Assembly (NCBI GenBank): GCA_016281295.1 | Contig: JAEEII010000278.1 | Location: 1 to 11,408, forward strand | Reading direction: 5' to 3' | From: Bacteroidales bacterium | Lineage (GTDB): Bacteria > Bacteroidota > Bacteroidia > Bacteroidales > F082 | DNA: 11,408 bases | Part shown: one piece after another, positions 1 to 5,640 of the stretch | How the letters are laid out: each line of letters begins with the position of its first letter | Numbering within the stretch: position 1 is the stretch's first letter | Made by a program: the position numbers and the translations under genes | The notes under the pieces: generated by a model | What the model was told of the DNA's origin: nothing | The model's database searches: none | Seen by the model: only the letters and a program-made list of their open reading frames with translations

Positions 1-261
1 AAGGCCTATTATGGCATCGACACGCCAGAGCAGATTGCCGAAGCGGTTAAACGGTTGCTTCCTTTTGCCGCCGTCCGCATTCCCTTTATGCTCAACATGG
101 CTTACCGGAAGCCCATCTCCGAGGGCCTCGCCCAGTTTGTCGCAACGCTCAATGATGGCCGGAGGATAGTTGAAGATGGTCTTGATGGGATTCCTGGACA
201 TCAGGAATACGAACAGCGTGAAAACCGCGCAGGCTATGATGGATTCAATGAGGAAAGTCAT
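1..261 (-). CDS. Membrane protein of unknown function, N-terminal 87 residues (runs off left edge)
   Basis: This reading frame is open on the minus strand from an ATG at 261-259 to the edge of the window, so only the N-terminal 87 residues are seen. The protein begins MTFLIESIIACAVFTLFVFL, a hydrophobic segment of about 18 residues (roughly residues 3-21) that is either a membrane anchor or an uncleaved signal. A conserved-looking stretch NPIKTIFNYPPAIIERC follows at about residues 24-40, then a charged, Gly- and Lys-rich linker. From memory, the 'NYPPAI' phrase resembles small integral membrane proteins of unknown function in gut Bacteroidota and Firmicutes, but I cannot assign a family. The ATG follows the fic stop codon directly (TAAATG), so translation is probably coupled to fic. 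Many codons end in G or C, as in fic. The opposite strand is also open here but lacks a comparable start or context. Confidence 0.6.
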   Translation of the reverse strand, partial: MTFLIESIIACAVFTLFVFLMSRNPIKTIFNYPPAIIERCDKLGEALGDGLPVSHVEHKGNADGGKRKQPFNRFGNLLWRVDAIIGL

Positions 262-1137
262 TTATTCACTTTGTTCGTAATAGTATGAATAGTCAATGCC
301 CTTCATGAAGGTCTCGCGGTCATCAATCTTGTCAGTTAGTGCGCCCGACAAAAGGGCTTTGATGGGAGCCGGATCAACAACGCTGCTGCGCATGGCCTCC
401 AGATATGCATTTTTGTCGATACGACTCCAGTCAATGCACTTTTTCAATGAACGGCGGAGCATCAAATCCAGCCAGATGCGGGTGCTCCGGCCGTTGCCTT
501 CCATGAAAGGATGGGCAACATTCATTTCCACGTATTTGTCGGCAATCTCATCGAAAGTGGTTTCCGGCATCGCCTCGATGGTAGGCAGAATAGTAGGGAA
601 GTGCAGTGCATTGGCAAAGGTGAATCCACCCTTGCTGATGTTCTTGGTGCGGATTTGCCCGGCAAAGTCATACAGCCCGCCGAAAATGTACGCGTGAATC
701 TGCTGAAGGCATTTTACGCTGCCTGGTTCCAGCGTGTCCAGTAGTCCGCTTTCAAAAAGGGTGTATGCCTTTTTCTTGCTCTGCCCGTCAATAGTATTAT
801 CGCTGTATGTGAACCAGTCCAGGAAAGCATTTGCCCGGTTGTTGGGAAAATGCTTGGCCAGCGTCTGTACGCACTCCGTATCCAGTGCATCCGATGCCCG
901 CTGTTTGCCGTCCGGGGCCTCGAATTTGAACTGGTTAGTGACGCTAACCAGTTCGATGCCGTCCTTTGCCATCTTCCCCTTCAGATACTTCCAATAGTTC
1001 CGGCATTTCTTGTAATCATCCTCGTCATTGATAGCCCGTACAATGTCAATGGCCGAAAACCACCACTTTGAGCGGCTTTCGTCCCATACAGCACGAACCT
1101 CGCGGTCATTATAGAAACGTATGGATTTCTTGGACAT
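262..1137 (-). CDS. Fic family AMP-transferase (class III) with BRO-N-like N-terminal domain
   Basis: Predicted 291-aa Fic enzyme that transfers AMP from ATP to a hydroxyl side chain of a target protein in the cytoplasm. The catalytic motif HPFMEGNGRSTR is intact at residues 209-220. Residues about 124-289 closely resemble, from memory, the class III Fic protein NmFic of Neisseria: ESG, GGLYDFAGQIR, ISKGGF, KYVEMN. The inhibitory helix at the C-terminus reads SYYYEQ (284-289), where the class motif is (S/T)xxxE(G/N); the inhibitory Glu288 is present but the last position is Gln. Residues 1-110 (IRFYNDREVRAVWDE, WWFSAIDIV, YWKYLK) resemble the BRO-N domain of phage antirepressors and DinD-like proteins, which is absent from the roughly 190-aa NmFic. 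The start was set at ATG 1137-1135 because the longer frame begins at a TTG that overlaps the promoter -7 box. Known class III Fic enzymes are held inactive by their own helix and can modify GyrB; the target here is unknown. Confidence 0.88.
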   Translation of the reverse strand: MSKKSIRFYNDREVRAVWDESRSKWWFSAIDIVRAINDEDDYKKCRNYWKYLKGKMAKDGIELVSVTNQFKFEAPDGKQRASDALDTECVQTLAKHFPNNRANAFLDWFTYSDNTIDGQSKKKAYTLFESGLLDTLEPGSVKCLQQIHAYIFGGLYDFAGQIRTKNISKGGFTFANALHFPTILPTIEAMPETTFDEIADKYVEMNVAHPFMEGNGRSTRIWLDLMLRRSLKKCIDWSRIDKNAYLEAMRSSVVDPAPIKALLSGALTDKIDDRETFMKGIDYSYYYEQSE

Positions 1138-1156
1138 ACGAATAATCTCTAATACA

Positions 1157-1187
1157 CAAAGATACAAAAAATCCCGCTAAAAATGAT
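1157..1187 (-). promoter_or_regulatory. Probable Bacteroidota promoter of fic
   Basis: Read on the minus strand, TATCTTTG at 1164-1157 matches the Bacteroidota -7 box TAnnTTTG exactly. The -33 region about 19 bp further upstream is only T-rich, with no clean TTTG. Transcription would start near 1150, leaving a leader of about 12 nt before the ATG at 1137. This placement excludes the upstream TTG as a start codon. Confidence 0.5.
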
Positions 1188-1194
1188 TCGATTC

Positions 1195-1505
1195 CCTGTT
1201 TTCGGGACATCTCCATCACTTTGCATATGCCTGTACGTCATGCCCGGCCCTAACCGTCATGCCCGGCTCCGACCGGGCATCTCCCGCCTCTTTTTGCCCT
1301 ACGGCAACCCTAGGCCCTTCGGGCCGGTACGGGCCTTGCGGCCCTATCCCTCCCACGCGTCTGCAGCTGTCGCTGCTTCCGGTGGGCCCCTCCCATTCAC
1401 GAAGACATGGGCGTCTACGCCGCCCGAAGGGCATAGGGTATGCCGAAAGAGGATTAGGTGTTATTGCCGATAATTGTCATGCCCGGCCCCAACCAGGCAT
1501 CTCCT
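1195..1505. repeat. Mosaic of REP/BIME-like palindromic hairpins in a gene-free stretch
   Basis: No coding gene is supported between 1138 and 1725. The stretch is filled with GC-rich palindromes. Three copies of GTCATGCCCGG occur at 1237-1247, 1256-1266 and 1476-1486. Two of these form hairpins ending in GGCATCTCC: ATGCCCGG/CCGGGCAT at 1259-1280 (8 bp, perfect) and ATGCCCGG/CCAGGCAT at 1479-1500 (one mismatch). A weaker relative ending in CATCTCC lies at about 1195-1214. Between them are tandem short hairpins: TTGCC/GGCAA near 1294-1306, GGCCC/GGGCC near 1313-1325, GGGCC/GGCCC near 1330-1343, GCAGC/GCTGC near 1363-1376, GGCG/CGCC near 1409-1421, GCCC/GGGC near 1422-1432 and GCATA/TATGC near 1431-1443. 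Such arrays are typical of dispersed intergenic repeats. Overlapping reading frames on both strands have no protein-like features. Confidence 0.75.
1378..1436 (+). repeat. 59-bp repeat, left copy (inverted copy at 11349-11407)
   Basis: By direct comparison, this block is the exact reverse complement of 11349-11407 over 59 bases; the first mismatches are at 1377 and 1437. It begins TCCGGTGGGCCCCTCCC, contains CGAAGACATGGGCG, and ends GCCCGAAGGGCATAG. Internal short palindromes (GGCG/CGCC, GCCC/GGGC) are present. The pair brackets the lipoprotein, recombinase-like and restriction genes in inverted orientation. Confidence 0.9.
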
Positions 1506-1593
1506 TCCTATCCACCACAACAGAGCATAACTACAGTAGCTGAGATGGACAGCGTGGAGAGCTGAAAGACAGATTGTTAATAAAGTAGTGCAT

Positions 1594-1609
1594 ATTTTTT
1601 TCAAAAAAT
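1594..1609. promoter_or_regulatory. AT-rich inverted repeat upstream of the lipoprotein promoter
   Basis: The sequence ATTTTTT, TC, AAAAAAT is a perfect 7-bp inverted repeat with a 2-nt centre. It ends about 11 bp before the -33 box at 1621. It could be an upstream activator site, a bent-DNA element or chance in AT-rich DNA. No functional assignment is possible. Confidence 0.2.
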
Positions 1610-1620
1610 GGAATAATCAT

Positions 1621-1652
1621 TTTGCTTTCCTTCCAAACCTTTTGTAACTTTA
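1621..1652 (+). promoter_or_regulatory. Bacteroidota promoter of the peptide-lipoprotein operon
   Basis: TTTG at 1621-1624 matches the -33 box. After 20 bp, TAACTTTA at 1645-1652 matches the -7 box TAnnTTTG except for the last base. Transcription would begin near 1658-1660, giving a leader of about 65-75 nt that is A-rich and shows no Shine-Dalgarno sequence, as is usual in this phylum. Confidence 0.6.
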
Positions 1653-1731
1653 CCACTTTGAACGCACAACCAAAACAAACATAGAAAACATAAAACAATA
1701 ACTACAATCAAATCCTTAAATTTTAATGCTT

Positions 1732-1863
1732 ATGGACAAAAAAATACTCTATGAGAGTCCAACTACAGACGTCTTCACAGTACAAACTGAAGGCGTGATT
1801 TGCCAGAGTCAGACTGGTGAAAGTATCACTCCTGGTATGTTTGACGATTGGGGAACCCTTTAA
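1732..1863 (+). CDS. Small Bacteroidota peptide of unknown function (43 aa)
   Basis: A 43-aa frame beginning MDKKILYESPTTDVF and ending GMFDDWGTL. A second in-frame ATG lies two codons upstream at 1726, which would give 45 aa. There is no hydrophobic signal sequence, so secretion is not predicted, and the single Cys sits in EGVICQSQ without a lipobox. From memory, short peptides with the pattern KK-x-YESP...EGV(I/V)C-x-S recur in Prevotella and Bacteroidales upstream of surface lipoprotein genes; no function is known to me. It is the first gene after the promoter at 1621-1652, and its stop is 12 bp before the lipoprotein start, so the two are co-transcribed. A run of seven A at 1738-1744, just after the start, could allow slippage. 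It is absent from ordinary long-ORF lists because of its size. Confidence 0.7.
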   Translation: MDKKILYESPTTDVFTVQTEGVICQSQTGESITPGMFDDWGTL

Positions 1864-1875
1864 ACTTACTGCCTT

Positions 1876-4113
1876 ATGAAAAAGATTGTAAACATCCTTT
1901 TTGCAACGGCAGTAACTGCCCTCGCAATGGTTTCCTGCCAGAAGAAAGAACTGGCCGTTGATGTAAATGAGAACGAGGTCGTTGAGTCCCCGATTCATTT
2001 CTATGCCACTGAGATTGCCACAAAGACTGTTTTTGGTGATTTTGCGACAGATCAGTATCCTACCCTTTGGACCAACTCCAAGAACATCAAGATCTCTTAT
2101 AACAAGAAGTCTTCTGTCGAGGCCACTGTAACTCCGCAGAGTGGTGGCACGAAGGCTGTTTTTACCCCGGCAAGTTCTTTTAGTGCTGATGGCTCGTCAC
2201 ATATTTTCTATGCAATGAGCCCCGCCACTGCACAAGGTGCAAATATCAGTTCAAGTTACTATAGCTGGAGATTTATAATTCCTGCGTCACAGACTCCTCT
2301 GACAAATTCCGTGGATGAGGACGCACAGATTATCTATGCGAAATACGATGCTGGCGATACTTTCCCCACCTCCGTTCCGTTTGCTTTCAGCCATGTTACT
2401 GCCTATGGTAAACTCAGCTTCAGCAATCTTGCTCTTGATGGGGACGAAGATATTACTTCCATTACTTTGACGGCTTCAAAGGACTGGGTCGGTCATTATT
2501 TCTATTATGTGGCGACTAAAGACCCTAACACCGAGGGCGATTTTACAGCGAGAGACGGATATGTTTCGAAAAAGATTACCCTTACGACTGATAAGTCTTC
2601 TGATATCTGGTTCGCCTGCGCCCCTGTGGATCTGAGCGGCGGTGGTACCATTGATATCAATATTTTCACCAACAAGGGCGTGTTTGTGAAGAAGGTGACC
2701 TTCCCGGCAGCCAAGGGTAATTTCCAGGCAGGTCATGTGGCTTCCTTTACCGTTAACATGAGCGGCATCGCCAGAACAGCAATGGTCAACAATATCGCAG
2801 CAATTAAGACACTTTATAGCTCCGCTGATGTCCCGTTTGTGGCCAATCTGACAAACGCTCTTGTAACTATCGTTAGCGGCGATAACTTCTATATGGAAGA
2901 TGCAACTGGTGGTGTCCTTGTATACACATCTGGTCACGGAATGGCTAAGGGAGATAAACTTAATGGCGTCATCTCCGGTACAATTACAGATTTTAATAAA
3001 ACAAAGGAAATAACTGGATTTGATTGCTCTGCAACCAAGACCCCCGGAAACGTGGTTACGCCCACAACTATAGCTCACGGTGATTTGGTTGATGCATTTG
3101 CCAGTTATGAAAGCAAATTCGTTCGCGTTGAAGGTCTTACTGTTGCCGCTGTAAGTGGAAAGGATATCACAATTTCTGAAAACGCTAATCTCAAGATTCG
3201 TAATGAGTCTGGGGTTACAATTACGGAGGGTACTCAGCTCAATGTTGAAGGTGCAGCTGTTTATTACAACTCGAATAAACAGGTTAAGATTTATTCGCAG
3301 GCCGATGCCGATCTGCTTGCCATTGGTTCGGTGATTACGGCGTCTGATAAATCGGTTGATGTTGGTGATGATGTGGCTATTGGAGCAACCACAAATTCTC
3401 CTGCGACCATCACTTATTTAAGCGCTAATACGTCTATTGCCACGGTAGATGAAAGTGGTACTATCCATGGTGTCGCTGCCGGTTCAACTACTATCACATG
3501 CTCCGTCGCCGCATCAGGTAAGTATCTGGCTGGAAGCAAGGTTATTAATGTTACTGTTTCTGCAGGTTCCAGCAATACCTGGACGAGAGTAACTACTGTT
3601 GATCAGATTACATCCGGCGGCACATTTATCATTGGCTACGAAGCCGAAGCTAACAGTGGTGTTCTCGTTCCGATGAGGAATGATGGTCGTACCGCATCTA
3701 CTTCTGCTGATGGCTTAATTTACTCTGGAACTACAAATGAGTCCGGAAATAGCGGTACCATTACTATGGCGGCTTCAATGTCAGGAAGCGCAACAAGTGC
3801 ATATGAAATCGTAATTGAAGCTGGCGCTGCAAGTGGTACGATTGCTATTAAGCTTGGCACTAACTATGTCGGTTGCGGAACGAATTCTTCTGGAAAGACT
3901 AACACTTGTAGGTTGTATACTTCAAAGGGTGATGCGACTGACTTTACCCCGACAGTTACGAGTGGAAAGGTGAAACTCCAGTGTATGAGCACTACATTGA
4001 CTGATAAGGGAGCAAATTATAATCCAAGTTTCCAATATAATAGTGGCTCTCCTAGATTTGCAACTTACTGGAAGAGTGGTCAGCAGAATCTAGTCCTCTA
4101 TAAGAAATCATAG
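1876..4113 (+). CDS. Multidomain surface lipoprotein: fimbrillin-like, OB-fold-like, BIg2 and C-terminal beta domain
   Basis: A 745-aa predicted exported lipoprotein. Residues 1-20 are a signal peptide ending in a lipobox (AMVSC) with the acylated Cys at 21. The next residues, QKKE, resemble the lipoprotein export signal that sends Bacteroidota lipoproteins to the cell surface. Residues about 36-295 look like a fimbrillin/Mfa-like domain (ATKTVFGD, YPTLWTNSKNIKISY, IPASQTP, GKLSF). Residues about 305-483 resemble an OB-fold-type domain of Bacteroidota surface proteins (NFYMEDATGGVLVY, GDKLNGVISGTI, KFVRVEG, LNVEGAAVYYNSNKQVKIY). Residues about 485-563 are a bacterial Ig-like group 2 domain (VDVGDDVAI, IATVDESGTIHGVAAGSTTI). 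Residues about 568-745 form a repeated-beta C-terminal domain (GGTFIIGYEA, QYNSGSPRFATYW, LVLYKKS), perhaps trefoil-like. No catalytic motif is visible; adhesion or a structural surface role is likely. It follows the small peptide gene in one operon and ends before a strong terminator. Confidence 0.85.
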   Translation: MKKIVNILFATAVTALAMVSCQKKELAVDVNENEVVESPIHFYATEIATKTVFGDFATDQYPTLWTNSKNIKISYNKKSSVEATVTPQSGGTKAVFTPASSFSADGSSHIFYAMSPATAQGANISSSYYSWRFIIPASQTPLTNSVDEDAQIIYAKYDAGDTFPTSVPFAFSHVTAYGKLSFSNLALDGDEDITSITLTASKDWVGHYFYYVATKDPNTEGDFTARDGYVSKKITLTTDKSSDIWFACAPVDLSGGGTIDINIFTNKGVFVKKVTFPAAKGNFQAGHVASFTVNMSGIARTAMVNNIAAIKTLYSSADVPFVANLTNALVTIVSGDNFYMEDATGGVLVYTSGHGMAKGDKLNGVISGTITDFNKTKEITGFDCSATKTPGNVVTPTTIAHGDLVDAFASYESKFVRVEGLTVAAVSGKDITISENANLKIRNESGVTITEGTQLNVEGAAVYYNSNKQVKIYSQADADLLAIGSVITASDKSVDVGDDVAIGATTNSPATITYLSANTSIATVDESGTIHGVAAGSTTITCSVAASGKYLAGSKVINVTVSAGSSNTWTRVTTVDQITSGGTFIIGYEAEANSGVLVPMRNDGRTASTSADGLIYSGTTNESGNSGTITMAASMSGSATSAYEIVIEAGAASGTIAIKLGTNYVGCGTNSSGKTNTCRLYTSKGDATDFTPTVTSGKVKLQCMSTTLTDKGANYNPSFQYNSGSPRFATYWKSGQQNLVLYKKS

Positions 4114-4134
4114 TAATATGTAACTGTCACATTC

Positions 4135-4169
4135 AAAGCAGCAACCTCTCAGGGTTGCTGCTTTGTTTT
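4135..4169 (+). terminator. Intrinsic terminator of the lipoprotein operon
   Basis: A perfect 12-bp stem pairs AAAGCAGCAACC (4135-4146) with GGTTGCTGCTTT (4153-4164) around a 6-nt loop TCTCAG, followed by GTTTT. It lies 22 bp after the lipoprotein stop. Its 3' arm contains the -33 box of the next promoter. Confidence 0.88.
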
Positions 4170-4192
4170 ATCCCAATATTGTACTACCTTTG
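4162..4192 (+). promoter_or_regulatory. Consensus Bacteroidota promoter of the recombinase-like gene
   Basis: TTTG at 4162-4165, exactly 19 bp, then TACCTTTG at 4185-4192 match the consensus at every defined position. Transcription should start near 4198-4200, giving a leader of about 30 nt that is A/C-rich before the ATG at 4231. The -33 box overlaps the 3' arm of the upstream terminator stem. Confidence 0.8.
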
Positions 4193-4230
4193 CAAACCAC
4201 ACACCCGCAACATAAAACAAAAACGCGACC

Positions 4231-5640
4231 ATGTCCGTCACCATAACCCTTCCGGAACTCACCGCCAGATGGCTTCAGGAATCACTGGGCGTCTTCACCC
4301 AGAAAACTCTGGATCACTATCGCGCCCTGCTGGAAAACCACGTATTCCCGTACTTCGGCAAGTCGGTGGAAATCAGCCAGGAGCAGGTGCAGCGCTTCAT
4401 CCTGGAGAAAAAGTCTCAGGGCCTTTCCGAAAGCACCGTGAATGTTCTGTACCTCGTCCTTCGGCGCATTCTGGAATATGGGGCATCCATCGGCGTGTGT
4501 CCAGATCCCAGTTGGGACTTTTCACTGGGCACGGCACGGCGGAAAAATGAGACTGTAATCCTGACTCCGGAAGAGGAGCGTCGGCTGGTGCGGTACCTCA
4601 CCGAGAAGCCCGACGGAAAGCATCTGGGCCTCTTCCTGGCGCTGACACTGGGCCTTGGCAAGAGTGAAATCCTGAACCTGCAGTGGAAGGATGTGTCCTT
4701 CAAGTTGGACCGCATCAGGGTGATATCGGAGAAGGGACCGGTGCTGAACAAGCGCAGGAAAAAGCGTGATATTCCCTTTGGAGAGCGCGAGAAGATCTAC
4801 CTGCGGAAGATGGCCTCCCATCCGGACTTCTACGTGACCAGCGGCTCCGGTAAGCAGAGCAGCATTGAAATCCTTCGGGCCAGGCTTGTGAAAGCCACCG
4901 GCGAACTCATCCTGCCCTTTGTGGTGCTGACCGACCTCAGGCGCACCTATGCCGTCCGCTCCCTGGAGGGTGGCATTGGTTTCCCTGAGCTGGCCAGCCG
5001 CCTGGGTATTGAAAACAACAACGGCTTCCGGCGTCAGTACTACGAACTGGTTTCTCCCGAAACCCGCGCCCGGCTGGAGAAAGAGACCCTGGAAGGCCGC
5101 AAAACCCGTCAGGCCCCAGAACACCTCAATTGGCCGGAGAAAGACGCGGAATTGACCGCTTTAGAGGCCAAATACGCTGCCAGGAAGGCCGAACTGAAGA
5201 CGATGATCGACAATCTGGAAGGAGACCTGGCCATTATACAGATGCTCCGCAAGAACGACTGCACCCCCGGCGCCAACAGGGAAGGACTGTACACCCTGGT
5301 GGAAAAACTCATCGGCACGGACAAAGACGGCCAGTTCCTGGTGGATTACCTCCGCTGCAACATGAGAGTGGAAGACATGCCCCAGCGTAAGGTAACCACC
5401 CCCCAGGCCATCCGGCGCCACGTAACCAAAGCTTTTGACAAACTGGGCCGGAAGATTGACCAGCTGAACACCATAGAAGGCCACGACATCCTGGAGATGT
5501 TCAACACCCTGTGCCTGCGCATCGGCGAAATTGCCCCCAAAGCCGCCCCCAAGCGCGGCCCCAAACCCAAGCCCGGGCTCAAAACACAATACGACCAGGC
5601 GATGGAGGCACTTGGTCGCATTGAAAAGAATAAGAAATAA
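4231..5640 (+). CDS. Degenerate tyrosine recombinase-like protein with C-terminal coiled-coil extension
   Basis: A 469-aa protein with the fold signature of phage integrases. Residues 5-100 look like the SAM-like core-binding domain (FTQKTLDHYRALLENHVFPYFG; LSESTVNVLYLVLRRILEY). Residues 110-280 look like the catalytic domain. Key positions are altered: the first Arg, normally TGLRxxE, reads LGLGKSE (Gly143, with Lys144 next to it); HxxR(H) reads TDLRR (Thr234, Arg237, Arg238); LGH reads LGI (Ile260). A possible nucleophile remains at Tyr270 or Tyr271 in FRRQYYELV, and basic residues in NKRRKKRDIPF (173-183) may hold the beta-hairpin Lys. Residues 303-340 look like a coiled coil. The C-terminus has a basic, Pro-rich tail, APKRGPKPKPG (439-449), reminiscent of an AT-hook but without its GRP core. 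It may be a DNA-binding regulator or an inactive integrase. Its GC content appears higher than that of its neighbours. Its stop directly abuts the stop of the convergent CoiA-like gene. Confidence 0.75.
   Translation: MSVTITLPELTARWLQESLGVFTQKTLDHYRALLENHVFPYFGKSVEISQEQVQRFILEKKSQGLSESTVNVLYLVLRRILEYGASIGVCPDPSWDFSLGTARRKNETVILTPEEERRLVRYLTEKPDGKHLGLFLALTLGLGKSEILNLQWKDVSFKLDRIRVISEKGPVLNKRRKKRDIPFGEREKIYLRKMASHPDFYVTSGSGKQSSIEILRARLVKATGELILPFVVLTDLRRTYAVRSLEGGIGFPELASRLGIENNNGFRRQYYELVSPETRARLEKETLEGRKTRQAPEHLNWPEKDAELTALEAKYAARKAELKTMIDNLEGDLAIIQMLRKNDCTPGANREGLYTLVEKLIGTDKDGQFLVDYLRCNMRVEDMPQRKVTTPQAIRRHVTKAFDKLGRKIDQLNTIEGHDILEMFNTLCLRIGEIAPKAAPKRGPKPKPGLKTQYDQAMEALGRIEKNKK

Noticed and set aside
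1..288. Plus-strand frame across the left edge with a protein-like composition
   Set aside because: The minus-strand frame has an ATG directly after the fic stop, an N-terminal hydrophobic helix and a plausible operon position. The plus frame runs into the 3' end of fic and is best explained as its antisense shadow.
1138..1167. N-terminal extension of the Fic protein starting at TTG 1167
   Set aside because: The extension overlaps the TATCTTTG promoter box, so the TTG would precede the transcript start; the BRO-N-like similarity begins after the ATG at 1137.
1236..1500. CRISPR-like array from the GTCATGCCCGG copies
   Set aside because: The copies are short, unevenly spaced and palindromic, without unique spacers of constant length or cas genes nearby.
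1183..1543. Overlapping frames on both strands in the repeat region
   Set aside because: They are Pro-, Arg- and Gly-rich translations of hairpin repeats with no start context or domain.
2476..3078. 200-residue minus-strand frame inside the lipoprotein gene
   Set aside because: It is fully covered by a lipoprotein frame with clear domains and has no promoter or recognisable motif.
4231..5640. Functional integrase marking a complete mobile element with attachment sites
   Set aside because: Catalytic residues are missing and no direct repeats or tRNA gene of att type were seen in the window.
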